From Achromobacter spanius (lineage in GTDB: Bacteria; Pseudomonadota; Gammaproteobacteria; Burkholderiales; Burkholderiaceae_B), in assembly GCF_029637605.1 (NCBI RefSeq), contig NZ_CP121261.1:5208001-5272000 (forward strand): DNA of 64,000 nt. The letters run 5' to 3'. Each line of letters opens with the position of its first letter. The stretch's first letter is position 1. The position numbers and the translations under genes were made by a program. Positions 7,904 through 18,486 of the stretch are shown piece by piece. The notes under the pieces are model-generated. The model ran no database searches. It was not told where the DNA came from and was given only the letters and a program-made list of their open reading frames with translations.

Positions 7904-8368
7904 ATGTTCAAGAAGATCCTGATTCCCACCGACGGCTCGCCGCTGTCGGCCCAAGCCGCCAACGCGGGCATTTCCTTCGCGCGCTCGGTCGGCGCGGAAG
8001 TCGTCGCGCTGTACGTCACCCAGCCGTTTGCAGCCACCATCGGTTTTGACGGCATGGCCGCCGCCTACGCCATCACCGACGAAGACTACGAAAAGGCATC
8101 GGCCGAGCAAGCCGACAAGTATCTGAAACAGATCACCGACCGCGCCGATACCGCCGGGGTCAAGTCCGAATCGCGCGCCGTGTCCAACTTCAACGTTGCG
8201 GACGGCATCGTGCAAGCCGCCTCTGACGTGGGCTGCGACCTGATCTTCATCGGCAGCCACGGCCGCAGCGGCCTGTCGCGCCTGCTGTTGGGCAGCGTCA
8301 CCGCCAAGGTGCTGTCGCTGGCAACCACCGCCGTGCTGGTGTATCGCGTGAAAGAAGACAAGAAGTAA
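7904..8368 (+). CDS. Universal stress protein UspA family
   Basis: 154 residues, the standard single-domain length. The N-terminal ILIPTDGS strand and the C-terminal ATP-binding motif G-2x-G-9x-G-S/T (GSHGRSGLSRLLLGSVT, about residues 125-141) are intact, placing it with the ATP-binding UspA group. These cytoplasmic dimers support survival under starvation, oxygen limitation or other stress. A strong AGGAG ribosome site lies 8 bp before ATG 7904. Own transcription unit, closed by a strong terminator at 8432-8459. Confidence 0.92.
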   Translation: MFKKILIPTDGSPLSAQAANAGISFARSVGAEVVALYVTQPFAATIGFDGMAAAYAITDEDYEKASAEQADKYLKQITDRADTAGVKSESRAVSNFNVADGIVQAASDVGCDLIFIGSHGRSGLSRLLLGSVTAKVLSLATTAVLVYRVKEDKK

Positions 8369-8431
8369 GGCGAGCAGCAAGGCCGGGCGTGTGCGCCTGG
8401 TCTATCGCCGCACGCCTCGCGTGCCGTGCAC

Positions 8432-8459
8432 AGCCCCTCTTCTCAAGAGGGGCTTTTTT
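8432..8459 (+). terminator. Rho-independent terminator after the usp gene
   Basis: Stem AGCCCCTCTT / AAGAGGGGCT (8432-8441 and 8445-8454) with loop CTC, followed by six T. It ends the universal stress protein transcript. Confidence 0.9.
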
Positions 8460-8692
8460 GTGGGCGTCGCGCGCCGTTGCGGCGCCGCGGGGCGGCAGTA
8501 AAGCCGCGATGTCGGGTTTCCTTGTCGGCCGTAGTGGCAAAGCTTGAAAGTTGGCGCGCGGCGCGTAATATTCACGCATCAGCGCGGGCGCGGTTACGCA
8601 TCACCCCACACGAAACGCGGCATGGCGCCCGCCGCGGCAGCGCCCGGTCGGGCCTGCCGTACTGCCTAGTGGTTTATTGCAAGGAAGAGGCC

Positions 8693-10804
<2,112 letters not shown>

Positions 10805-10831
10805 GCACGTACGCAACGCAGCGCTTGAGCC

Positions 10832-11641
10832 TTAGCCGCCGATAAATTCCTGGATCGCGCCATTGAAGGCGCGCGGGTTGCCCAGGTTCATGCCATGGGA
10901 CGAACCCACGACGGTCACGCGCTGCGCATGCGGCAGCCATTGCGACAAGGCGTCCAGCACGGCGGGATAGGGGGCGGGGCTCAGTGCCCCGCCGATCAAC
11001 AGCGTGGGCAGCTTCAACGTGCGGATCTGTTGCGGGGTCAGCGCTTCGGGGTGTTCGTCGGCTTGGCCGAAGAGCGTGCCCACGTTGTCGCGCACCATTT
11101 CCTTGAACCAGGGCACCATGCGCTGCCAGGTGTCAGGCCCGGTCACGGTGTCGACGAACAGCGCCAGGCCTTGCTCGACCTCGCCCTGGCGGATCAGCGC
11201 CAATGCCCGCTGGCGGAATCCCCCGCGCGCGTCGCCGCCGCCAGGCAGTGGCAGGCCAGGGTCGGCCAAAGTCAGGCTGCGCACGGCATCAGGCTGGCTC
11301 AGCGCTGCTTCAAGCACCACGCGGCCGCCACGGGAATGGCCCACCAGATGGGCGGGGCCGCGCGCCACGGTATCGATGAATTCCAATACGTCGGCGGCGT
11401 GCTGCTCAATGGAAAACCCTTCGCCTTCGCCGTCCCAGGTCTCTGGCCAATACCGGCGCAGGCATACGGCCAGCACCCGGAATGATTTGCCCAGTGGCGC
11501 CATCTGCGACTTCCAGTAGCGGCAGTCGGACAGTGACCCGTGCACCAGCACCAGCGGCACGCCGCTGCCGTATTCGGTGTAGGACATGGCGTAGCCGCCA
11601 ATCAGGGCGGTTTGCAGGGGCAGGACGGGTTCGGAACGCAT
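10832..11641 (-). CDS. Alpha/beta fold hydrolase
   Basis: 269 residues. LVLVHGS oxyanion segment near residue 32, nucleophile elbow GHSRGG near residues 101-106 and a C-terminal SSHGMN with the catalytic His; an acidic residue lies in the usual position before it. Resembles haloperoxidase/esterase-type cytosolic hydrolases, with no evidence for a specific substrate. The first Met is at 11641, and an internal Met (MSYTEYGSG) at residue 19 would give a more typical compact N-terminus. Single gene, convergent with fusA, divergent from the YbaK-type gene. Confidence 0.8.
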   Translation of the reverse strand: MRSEPVLPLQTALIGGYAMSYTEYGSGVPLVLVHGSLSDCRYWKSQMAPLGKSFRVLAVCLRRYWPETWDGEGEGFSIEQHAADVLEFIDTVARGPAHLVGHSRGGRVVLEAALSQPDAVRSLTLADPGLPLPGGGDARGGFRQRALALIRQGEVEQGLALFVDTVTGPDTWQRMVPWFKEMVRDNVGTLFGQADEHPEALTPQQIRTLKLPTLLIGGALSPAPYPAVLDALSQWLPHAQRVTVVGSSHGMNLGNPRAFNGAIQEFIGG

Positions 11642-11799
11642 GGGAGAAGAAAGCGGAAAGGCCAGGCTCGCATTCTAGCCCGGCACTGGCGGCGCCCCAT
11701 CTGTTCAAGCGCTCCGGGGCGGCGCTGATAAACTCTTCGTCGGCTTTCCGAACGCAGCGTCTGCATCGCTGCCGTGTTGTCTTCATGGAGTCTGTCACG

Positions 11800-12297
11800 A
11801 TGTCCCCTGAGTCCCTTGCCCTGTTGCCCGAATCCGCCCAACGCGTCGCCCGCCTGTTGTTGGAAATTGGGCATGACAAGCCGGTCGTGGTCCTGCCGCA
11901 AACCGGCAAGACCTCAGCGGAGGCGGCTGCGGGCCTGGGCTGCGAAGTGGCGCAGATTGCCAAGTCGATCATTTTCCGGCGTGCGTCCGATGACGCGCCG
12001 GTGCTGGTGATTGCCAGCGGCGCCAATCGCGTGGACGAGGCCAAGGTGGCCGAGCAGGTGGGGGCGCTTGCCAAGGCTGACGCCAAGTTCGTGCGCGACA
12101 TGACAGGCTACGCCATCGGCGGCGTCTGCCCGATCGGTCATGCCGTCAAACCGGTCATGTTGCTGGATGCGGATCTCTTCAACTACGACAGCCTGTGGGC
12201 CGCCGCCGGGCATCCGCACGCGGTGTTCAACCTGACGCCGAGGCAGCTTGCCGACATGACCGGTGCGCCGGTGGTGGACGTGGCCCAGCGCGGTTGA
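11800..12297 (+). CDS. YbaK/EbsC family aminoacyl-tRNA deacylase
   Basis: 165 residues of the YbaK/ProX editing fold. Typical blocks are visible: TSAEAAAGLGCEVAQIAKSI (about 39-58), the conserved GGVCPIGH near residues 105-112, and a Thr/Pro-rich end. Such free-standing proteins hydrolyse mischarged tRNAs, usually Cys- or Ala-tRNAPro. ATG 11800 is chosen because GGAG lies 9 bp before it; an upstream ATG at 11785 has no ribosome site. A prolyl-tRNA synthetase with its own editing insertion is encoded about 8 kb away, so this protein may supply the Cys-tRNAPro clearing step. Substrate identity is inference. Confidence 0.85.
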   Translation: MSPESLALLPESAQRVARLLLEIGHDKPVVVLPQTGKTSAEAAAGLGCEVAQIAKSIIFRRASDDAPVLVIASGANRVDEAKVAEQVGALAKADAKFVRDMTGYAIGGVCPIGHAVKPVMLLDADLFNYDSLWAAAGHPHAVFNLTPRQLADMTGAPVVDVAQRG

Positions 12298-12338
12298 CGA
12301 CGCACATGTGGGCCAAGCACATCGGCCCAGCGTCCATG

Positions 12339-13136
12339 TCAGCGCGGGTGTTCGTCCAGCCCGTCGATCAGCACCTGCCGCAGTCCGCGCGAACACGCTT
12401 CCACGCGGCCCTGCACGCCATACACCGCGGCCAGTGAATCCGGCGTGATCACCTCGGCCGGCGTGCCTTGCGCGTGTAGCCGACCGTGTTGAATCATCAC
12501 CGCCCGGTCTGCGTGTTGCAGCGCGACGTTCAGGTCATGCAGCACGATAACGCTGATCAGCCCATGTTCCTGCGTTTCCTGCTTCAGCAGGCGCATCACG
12601 TGAAACTGGTAATTCAAGTCCAGCGCAGACAAGGGTTCGTCCAGCAGCAGCACGCGGGGTTGCCGGATCAGTGCTTGCGCCAGCCCCACCAACTGCTTCT
12701 GGCCCCCGGAGAGCGCATCCAGGTAGTGCAGCGCAAGATGCGCAATGCCCAACCGCTCCAGCAGACGGTCGATGTCCGTCAATGCCAAAGCTGGCGTCGC
12801 GGCGTGCCGGCTGGCGTTGGCAGCGACCAGCACGGATTCAAACACTCGCAAATGCACGGCGGCGGGCAGGCTCTGCGGCAGGTAGACCAGATGCCGGGCG
12901 CGTTCTCCCACCCCCAGCCGGCTTAGATCCTGGCCGTCCAGCAAGACACTGCCGCTGCGGGTGCGCACCAGTCCCGCCAAGGCTTTCAGCAAGGTCGATT
13001 TACCGCTGCCGTTAGGCCCGAGCAGGGCGGTGACCTCGCCCGCGGCCAGTGATGGGATCGACAGCGCATGCAGCACATCGTCGCGGGCATAGCCCGCACT
13101 CAGTTGATGCACATTCAAGGCCGCACCGCGTGTCAT
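12339..13136 (-). CDS. FecE/HmuV-type ABC transporter ATP-binding protein (iron complex, haem or cobalamin)
   Basis: 265 residues with Walker A GPNGSGKST (about 39-47), Q-loop, signature LSGGQKQ, Walker B VLLLDEP, D-loop SALD and the H-loop LHDLN. The arrangement and length match ATPases of the FecCD/BtuC importer class. Its start overlaps the stop of the upstream permease by 4 bp (ATGA), so the pair is translationally coupled. No periplasmic binding protein or TonB-dependent receptor is encoded nearby; those must be elsewhere. The transported ligand cannot be told from the sequence. Confidence 0.88.
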   Translation of the reverse strand: MTRGAALNVHQLSAGYARDDVLHALSIPSLAAGEVTALLGPNGSGKSTLLKALAGLVRTRSGSVLLDGQDLSRLGVGERARHLVYLPQSLPAAVHLRVFESVLVAANASRHAATPALALTDIDRLLERLGIAHLALHYLDALSGGQKQLVGLAQALIRQPRVLLLDEPLSALDLNYQFHVMRLLKQETQEHGLISVIVLHDLNVALQHADRAVMIQHGRLHAQGTPAEVITPDSLAAVYGVQGRVEACSRGLRQVLIDGLDEHPR

Positions 13137-14176
13137 GGTAGTTGGCGGCGCAAGATCACCGCGATAAAAAATGGAATGCCGACCAGCGCCGTGACGATGC
13201 CCACGGGCACGACCACGCCGGGCACCAGATTCTTGGACACGACCGACGCCAGCGACAGAATCAGGCCGCCCACCAATGCACTGCCGGGTAGATAAAAGCG
13301 ATGATCTTCGCCGAATAGCCGTCGCGCGATATGCGGCGCCACCAGGCCGATGAAGCCGATAGTGCCGACAAACGCCACGGCCAAGGCCGACAACAGGCTT
13401 ACGCGCGCCAGTGCCGCCACGCGCACGCGGCGCACGTCAACGCCGAAACTGGCGGCCCGGTCTTCGCCCAGACGCAGCGCGGTCAGCTTCCATGACTGAC
13501 GCATGGCCAGCGGCAGGGCAATGGCCACGGACAGGGCCACCACCCCCGCGCTTGTCCAATTCGAGCGGGACAGGCTGCCCATGGTCCAGAAAACCAGGCT
13601 TTGCAGCGCCTCGGCGCTGGCCAGAAACTGCACCAGCGACACCAGGGAATTGAACGAGAACACCATCGCGATGCCGAACAACACGACGCCCGAGGTATTC
13701 ATGCCGCGCCATCGTGCAACCACGTCCAGCAACAGCGCGGCCAGCATCGCAAACAGGAAAGCATTGCCCGCGATCAACCAGGCGTCGGGAATGCCCGGTA
13801 CGCCCAGTTGCAGAACGATCGCCAGCGACGCGCCAAACGCGGCGGCCGATGACACGCCCAGCGTGAAGGGGCTGGCCAGGGGGTTGTTCAAGATGGTCTG
13901 CATCTCGGCGCCAGCCAGTCCCAGGGCCATGCCGACCAGCGCCGCCATCAATGCGGTCGGCAAACGGATGTCCCAGACAATCACACGATACGTGGCGTCG
14001 GCAGAGGCGGGCGTGGTCAAGGTGTGCCATAGATCCCGCCAGGGCAGGCCGGATGGCCCGATGGTGAAGTCGACCAGCAGCGCCATGAAAATCGCCGCCA
14101 GCAGCAGGGCGACAAGCCCTGCGCGGCGGCGCACGATGTGCCGGTAGGCGCTGACCGCGCTTGCGGCGTTCGGCAT
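13133..14176 (-). CDS. FecCD/BtuC family ABC transporter permease
   Basis: 347 residues, about ten membrane helices. Family motifs include RLPTALMAALVGMALGLAGAEMQ (about residues 72-94), NPLASP and the cytoplasmic coupling stretch FIGLVAPHIARRLFG near residue 275. It forms the membrane channel of an iron-siderophore, haem or vitamin B12 importer with the next gene. Its ATG shares one base with the TAA of cpoB upstream (TAATG), so the importer genes are attached translationally to the end of the tol-pal cluster. This is unusual, and a functional link to the Tol system is only a hypothesis. Confidence 0.9.
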   Translation of the reverse strand: MPNAASAVSAYRHIVRRRAGLVALLLAAIFMALLVDFTIGPSGLPWRDLWHTLTTPASADATYRVIVWDIRLPTALMAALVGMALGLAGAEMQTILNNPLASPFTLGVSSAAAFGASLAIVLQLGVPGIPDAWLIAGNAFLFAMLAALLLDVVARWRGMNTSGVVLFGIAMVFSFNSLVSLVQFLASAEALQSLVFWTMGSLSRSNWTSAGVVALSVAIALPLAMRQSWKLTALRLGEDRAASFGVDVRRVRVAALARVSLLSALAVAFVGTIGFIGLVAPHIARRLFGEDHRFYLPGSALVGGLILSLASVVSKNLVPGVVVPVGIVTALVGIPFFIAVILRRQLP

Positions 14177-14862
14177 TACTGCAGCAGTTGCAGGCGGCTC
14201 TTGGCCGTGCTGGCGGCCTGGGCATTCGGGTAGTCGCGGACGATGCGTTGCAGGGTAGCCTTGGCGCCCGCGCGATTATTCAATTCGATCTGACCGCCCG
14301 CAATAATCAGCAAGGCGTCCGGCGCGCGCGCGTTGTCGGGCGACTTCTGGACCATGGTGGTCAGTTGCTCGATGGCGCCCTTGAAGTCTTTCATGCCGTA
14401 GCGGCTGCTGCCCAGATAGAACTGGGCGCTGGGCGCAAGCTGGCTGTTCGGGTAGAGCGCGGTAAAGGCGGCCAGCGACTCGGCGGCGTCCTTGTACTGG
14501 CCTTTGCGGAACAGGTCCATCGCGCCGTCATAGGCTGCCTGCTCTTGCGGGTCGCCAGCGGATGCACCTGGCGGGTTCGTGCTGCTGGGGGCGCCGGGCC
14601 GGGCGCTGGGCTGCTGGCGGGACACCAATTCCAGTTGGTCGCGCAGTTGGGCAATTTCCTGTTGCAGGGCTTGAATCTGGTCGGCCAATTGCAACTTGGC
14701 GCGTTGGCTTTGCTCGTTCTGCTGCTGAACCTGCTGGCGCAAATCCAGGATGGCCTTGCGGGCCTCATCGTCGGAAAAAGCGTGAGCGGGCGCTGCCAGA
14801 GCCGTAAGCACAAGGCCGGTGGCCACAATCAGAGGACGCAGGGACAGAACGTTATCGCGCAT
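14176..14862 (-). CDS. cpoB: Tol-Pal system protein CpoB (YbgF)
   Basis: 228 residues: cleavable signal peptide (about 1-28, ending AHA), an N-terminal coiled coil rich in Gln/Leu (about 32-82) that trimerises in homologues, a Pro/Ser-rich linker, then TPR repeats (about 108-228). CpoB acts in the periplasm, linking peptidoglycan synthesis (PBP1B) with Tol-Pal-driven outer-membrane constriction. Last of the classical tol-pal genes, 85 bp after pal, with a terminator-like hairpin in that gap. The stop overlaps the start of the ABC permease. Confidence 0.92.
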   Translation of the reverse strand: MRDNVLSLRPLIVATGLVLTALAAPAHAFSDDEARKAILDLRQQVQQQNEQSQRAKLQLADQIQALQQEIAQLRDQLELVSRQQPSARPGAPSSTNPPGASAGDPQEQAAYDGAMDLFRKGQYKDAAESLAAFTALYPNSQLAPSAQFYLGSSRYGMKDFKGAIEQLTTMVQKSPDNARAPDALLIIAGGQIELNNRAGAKATLQRIVRDYPNAQAASTAKSRLQLLQ

Positions 14863-14870
14863 AAATATTC

Positions 14871-14916
14871 CCGGTATAAAAACAAACGTCGGGACGGCCG
14901 GCTGACCGTCCCGACG
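14871..14916 (-). terminator. Terminator-like hairpin between pal and cpoB
   Basis: On the minus strand an 11-bp perfect stem (CGTCGGGACGG / CCGTCCCGACG, 14887-14897 and 14906-14916, 8-base loop) is followed by TTTGTTTTTAT. It lies inside the pal-cpoB gap, so it probably reduces transcription into cpoB and the ABC genes. Confidence 0.7.
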
Positions 14917-14947
14917 CGTGGTAGGGCTCTTGGACTAAGCGAAAATC

Positions 14948-15451
14948 TTAACGCAGATATTCGATATCGGCGCGGCGGTTTTCAGCAAAGTCGGCTTCCG
15001 ACGTACCCGTCGACTTCGGCTTTTCTTTGCCGAAGCTGATGGTTTCGATCTGGTTGTCGCTGACGCCCAGCAGGGTCATCATGCGACGCACGGAGTCTGC
15101 ACGACGCTGGCCCAGGGCCAGGTTGTACTCGGCACCGCCGCGTTCGTCGGTGTTGCCTTCGATCTTGACCTTCTGCTGCTGGTGCGAAGCCAGGTAGCGG
15201 GCGTGGGTTTCGACCAAGCCGCGGTACTGGTCCGACACGGTGTAGCTGTCGAAATCAAAGTACACCGAGCGCTGCTGCGCCAGGATGCTTTGGGGGTTAA
15301 AGGGATCAAGGATTTGGCCAGAGGCCGAAGAAGATCCTTGGCCAGCGCCTCCGCCCTGACCCGCTTTATCGTCGAGAGGGACGGAGCTGCAAGCCGCCAG
15401 AGTGGCGGCCAGAGCGGCAATGGTCAGGCTTTTGGCAATGCGCGACTTCAT
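14948..15451 (-). CDS. pal: Peptidoglycan-associated lipoprotein Pal
   Basis: 167 residues. Lipoprotein signal with LAAC lipobox (Cys21), a Gly/Ser-rich tether to about residue 50, then an OmpA-like peptidoglycan-binding domain. The domain carries the VYFDFDSY start, the NTDERG loop with its diaminopimelate-binding Asp and Arg, and NRRADIEYLR at the C-terminus. Anchored in the outer membrane, it binds peptidoglycan and is mobilised by TolB and TolQRA during division. ATG 15451 follows a short ribosome site. Thirty-one bp separate it from tolB, consistent with one operon. Confidence 0.95.
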   Translation of the reverse strand: MKSRIAKSLTIAALAATLAACSSVPLDDKAGQGGGAGQGSSSASGQILDPFNPQSILAQQRSVYFDFDSYTVSDQYRGLVETHARYLASHQQQKVKIEGNTDERGGAEYNLALGQRRADSVRRMMTLLGVSDNQIETISFGKEKPKSTGTSEADFAENRRADIEYLR

Positions 15452-15482
15452 GATAGTTCCTTTGCAAAGAGAGTCACACGTG

Positions 15483-16802
15483 TTATCGGGTAAATGGGCC
15501 CCAAGTCGGTTCACGTATTTCCCCGTTCAGTACCGAAAGCGTCTGTCGTACGCGGCCATCGCTCGAAACACCCGCAAGTACGCTACGACCATTTTGAATG
15601 GCGGCGTATAGGACTTGCATGCCATTCGGCGCGAAACTTGGCGACTGATCGTCACGACCATCAGTGATCAAGGTTTCGGAGCCTGTGGACAGGTTCAACG
15701 ACGCGATTCGAAACGCGCCGTCGCGTCTCGCAACGTACAGCAGCGTCGATCCATCGGGGGAAATTCGGGGTGAGATGTTGTAACCACCATTAAACGTGAG
15801 GCGGCGTGCTTCGCCACCTGTCGAGCCGGTCTGATAGATCTGCGGCCCGCCGCTGCGGTCACTCGTAAAGATAATGGAAGCCCCGTCCGGCGTAAAGGTC
15901 GGTTCGGTGTCGATCCCGGGAGAACGCGTAATTCGCGTGGGATTGGACCCGTCCGTTGAGCCAACGACGTAAATTTGCGACAGCCCGTCCCGGGTCAAGG
16001 CCACGGCAAGCTTGGAACCGTCGGGCGACCAGCCCGGTGCGCTGTTGTTACCCTTGAAGTTCGCAACCGGAACACGCGCGCTGGTGGCAAGCGTATGCAC
16101 ATACACGACGGGCTTGCCGGACTCGAAACTCACATAGGCAAGCTTGGCGCCATCGGGCGACCAGGACGGCGAGATGATGGGCTCGCGCGAGCGCAGGGCG
16201 ACCTGAGGATTTTGCCCGTCGGCGTCGGCCACTTGCAGCTCGTAGGTGGCGCCCTTCTTCAGCACATAGGCGATGCGCGTCGAGAACACGCCACGAACGC
16301 CGGTGATCTTCTCGTAGATGCGGTCGGCGATCTGGTGCGCAACGCGGCGCAATTCCTGCTCGGTACCTGAGAACGCCACGCCGTCCAATTGCCCCTTCTT
16401 GACCGTGTCGGCCAAGCGGTATCGCACGTCGTAACGGCCATCGGCGCCGCGCGTGATGCTGCCATATGCCAGGAAGTCGGCGCCTTTGCCGCGCCAATCG
16501 TCGTGGGCAACCGGGGAGTCGACATTCAGGCCGGAGCCGGCGGCGTTGATCAGGCGGAACTGGCCCGTGCGAGTCAGGTCGGCGCGGATCACTTCAGCCA
16601 ACGCGCGGCCGTGGGTATCGTCGACGGCAAAGTCGGCAATCGCCACCGGGTATTGCGTGGCGCCCGTGCCGGAAATATCGACGCGCAATTGCGCATGGGC
16701 GGGTTTGGCTGCCATCAGGCATAACGCGATCATCAGCAAACCGAGCCCATACGATCGCCAGAGAGCGAGGAGGGAACCTCGTCGGCTATAAGCGGGAGTC
16801 AT
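15483..16802 (-). CDS. tolB: Tol-Pal system beta-propeller protein TolB
   Basis: 439 residues: signal peptide ending in AHA-Q near residue 38, an N-terminal TolB domain (about 40-170), then WD40-like beta-propeller blades with recurring SWSPDG, GWSPDGS, FTPDGAS and RISPDGS motifs. This periplasmic protein binds Pal and is released by TolA. ATG 16802 places AGGAG about 10 bp upstream and gives the N-terminus MTPAYSRRG; ATG 16808 (AGGAG spacing 4) and 16826 are alternatives. Lies 16 bp after tolA. Confidence 0.94.
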   Translation of the reverse strand: MTPAYSRRGSLLALWRSYGLGLLMIALCLMAAKPAHAQLRVDISGTGATQYPVAIADFAVDDTHGRALAEVIRADLTRTGQFRLINAAGSGLNVDSPVAHDDWRGKGADFLAYGSITRGADGRYDVRYRLADTVKKGQLDGVAFSGTEQELRRVAHQIADRIYEKITGVRGVFSTRIAYVLKKGATYELQVADADGQNPQVALRSREPIISPSWSPDGAKLAYVSFESGKPVVYVHTLATSARVPVANFKGNNSAPGWSPDGSKLAVALTRDGLSQIYVVGSTDGSNPTRITRSPGIDTEPTFTPDGASIIFTSDRSGGPQIYQTGSTGGEARRLTFNGGYNISPRISPDGSTLLYVARRDGAFRIASLNLSTGSETLITDGRDDQSPSFAPNGMQVLYAAIQNGRSVLAGVSSDGRVRQTLSVLNGEIREPTWGPFTR

Positions 16803-16818
16803 ATTCATCAATCTCCTG

Positions 16819-17985
16819 TCAATCATACATTTTGTGCACTACGTCAATGAACTTGTCGTAGCCGCCCGTCGAGGGCTTCGGGAAGGGGTTGCAACGGCGG
16901 ATGCCCGTCTCGACCGCGCGGTCGAAAGCCGGATTCCCCGAAGATTGGGTCATGTTCACGCCGTTCACTTTCCCGTCAGTCCCTAACTGTACCCGGTATT
17001 GTGCGGTGGGATTCGCCGAGCCGCTGCGCGGCGGAGGCTGGTAAGCGACGCCCGGAAGAATGCATGCGCGGACCTTCGCGGCATAGCCGCTATCGCGGCC
17101 GCCGCCCGCTTGGTTGCGGTCCGCCGTGCCGCCCGGGATGCCGGCGGCGCCCAGGGCATCGTTGCGGAACGCCTCCTTCAGCGCCTTGTCCGCGGCAGCC
17201 TTCTTGGCGGCGGCGGCTTTCTCGGCGGCAGCCTTTTCAGCGGCGGCTTTTTCGGCCGCGGCTTTTGCTGCCGCAGCCTTGTCAGCCGCCGCTTTCTCGG
17301 CCGCGGCCTTTTCAGCCGCTGCCTTTTCAGCAGCAGCCTTCTTGGCGGCGTCGTCCTTGGCCTTCTTCTCCGCGGCGGCCTTCTCGGCAGCCGCCTTTTC
17401 GGCGGCAGCCTTTTCAGCCGCTGCCTTGTCAGCGGCGGCTTTTTCCGCAGCCGCTTTTTCAGCTGCGGCCTTCTCGGCAGCCTGGCGTTCCTGATCCAGG
17501 CGCTTCTTCTCTTTCAGTTCGGCTTGCTTGCGCTCTTCTTCCAGACGCGCCTTTTCCTTGGCCTCGGCGGCCTCACGTGCCTTTTCTTCCTCTTCGCGCT
17601 TTTTCTTTGCTTCCTGGATCGCGATTTCGGGGTCGACTTCCGGAGTTTTGGGCTGAACCTCGGGTTCGGGCGGCGGAGGAGGGGGAGGAGGGGGCGGCGG
17701 CTCGGGCGCCTTTTCAGGCTCAGGCTGCGGTTGCGCCTCGGGTTTGGGCTGCGGCTTGGGCTGTTCCGGTTGCGGCGTGGGCGGCGGGGCGTCTGGCGAA
17801 TCGCCGTCGGCCCAGAGCTGGACTTGGACGGGGCCGGGGGCCTCCGTGCGCCAGTTCACGCCGAAGATCAAGGCGACCAGCAGCAGCAAATGCACCGCCA
17901 CGGCCAGAATGAGCGCATTCCGGTTGTCGTTGTTAGGCGGGGTGGCCGGTGGGCCGCTGCGATGTCGAATAATGGGTGGCGTCAT
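16819..17985 (-). CDS. tolA: Cell envelope integrity protein TolA
   Basis: 388 residues. N-terminal membrane anchor (about 24-44), a Pro/Gln/Glu-rich segment with an 11-residue proline run (about 70-115), a long helical domain II of repeated AEKAA units (about 120-275), and a C-terminal TonB_C-like domain III (about 285-388) ending KFIDVVHKMYD. It spans the periplasm, coupling TolQR proton-driven energy to TolB/Pal. The near-perfect Ala/Lys/Glu repeats are encoded by degenerate GC-rich codons and invite repeat-length variation between strains. Same operon as tolR (upstream) and tolB. Confidence 0.95.
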   Translation of the reverse strand: MTPPIIRHRSGPPATPPNNDNRNALILAVAVHLLLLVALIFGVNWRTEAPGPVQVQLWADGDSPDAPPPTPQPEQPKPQPKPEAQPQPEPEKAPEPPPPPPPPPPPEPEVQPKTPEVDPEIAIQEAKKKREEEEKAREAAEAKEKARLEEERKQAELKEKKRLDQERQAAEKAAAEKAAAEKAAADKAAAEKAAAEKAAAEKAAAEKKAKDDAAKKAAAEKAAAEKAAAEKAAADKAAAAKAAAEKAAAEKAAAEKAAAAKKAAADKALKEAFRNDALGAAGIPGGTADRNQAGGGRDSGYAAKVRACILPGVAYQPPPRSGSANPTAQYRVQLGTDGKVNGVNMTQSSGNPAFDRAVETGIRRCNPFPKPSTGGYDKFIDVVHKMYD

Positions 17986-18024
17986 GGGCGTTGCATGCCG
18001 GCCAAGCCGGCGGAAGGCGGCGCG

Positions 18025-18486
18025 TTAGCGTTTAGGTGCGGATGCGGGCTGGGAAGTGCTGACGGCGGATTGGTCCACCAGCAGGCCCAGGCGGGTGATG
18101 CCGTTGGTGCGCAATTCGTCCATCACCTTCACGACCGTCTCGTACGGTACCTTGCCATCCGCCGCGATCACCACCGGCGTTTCAGCGGTAATACGCGAGC
18201 GTACCTGCGCCACGAGTTCGGGGCGCGCGATGTCCTGCATGGTGGCGCCGGGCTCGCGCATGCGCAGGGCGATCTTGCCGTCTTCCGAAATCTGGACTTC
18301 CAGCGGTTTCACGGGCACGTCCGAAGCAGCCCCGACCGAGGGCAGTTGGATCAGGCCGGGCGTGATCAGCGGAGCGGTCACCATGAAGATGACCAGCAGC
18401 ACCAGCATCACGTCGATGTACGGCACCACGTTGATGTCGGCCTTCATGCGGCGGCCGGACCTGCCGCGTGAGCTTACCGAGGGCAT
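18025..18486 (-). CDS. tolR: Tol-Pal protein TolR (ExbD family)
   Basis: 153 residues with a single N-terminal membrane helix (about 21-42) that carries the essential proton-path Asp25 in VPYIDVMLVLL, followed by the periplasmic ExbD/TolR domain ending at about residue 140. With TolQ it forms the proton-driven motor that energises TolA. The ATG shares a base with the tolQ stop (TAATG), implying coupled translation at fixed ratio. 39 bp separate it from tolA. Confidence 0.95.
   Translation of the reverse strand: MPSVSSRGRSGRRMKADINVVPYIDVMLVLLVIFMVTAPLITPGLIQLPSVGAASDVPVKPLEVQISEDGKIALRMREPGATMQDIARPELVAQVRSRITAETPVVIAADGKVPYETVVKVMDELRTNGITRLGLLVDQSAVSTSQPASAPKR

Noticed and set aside
17160..17480. 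Regular short repeats that might look like a CRISPR array or microsatellite
   Set aside because: They are codons of the TolA AEKAA repeats in a conserved gene, in frame and without unique spacers.
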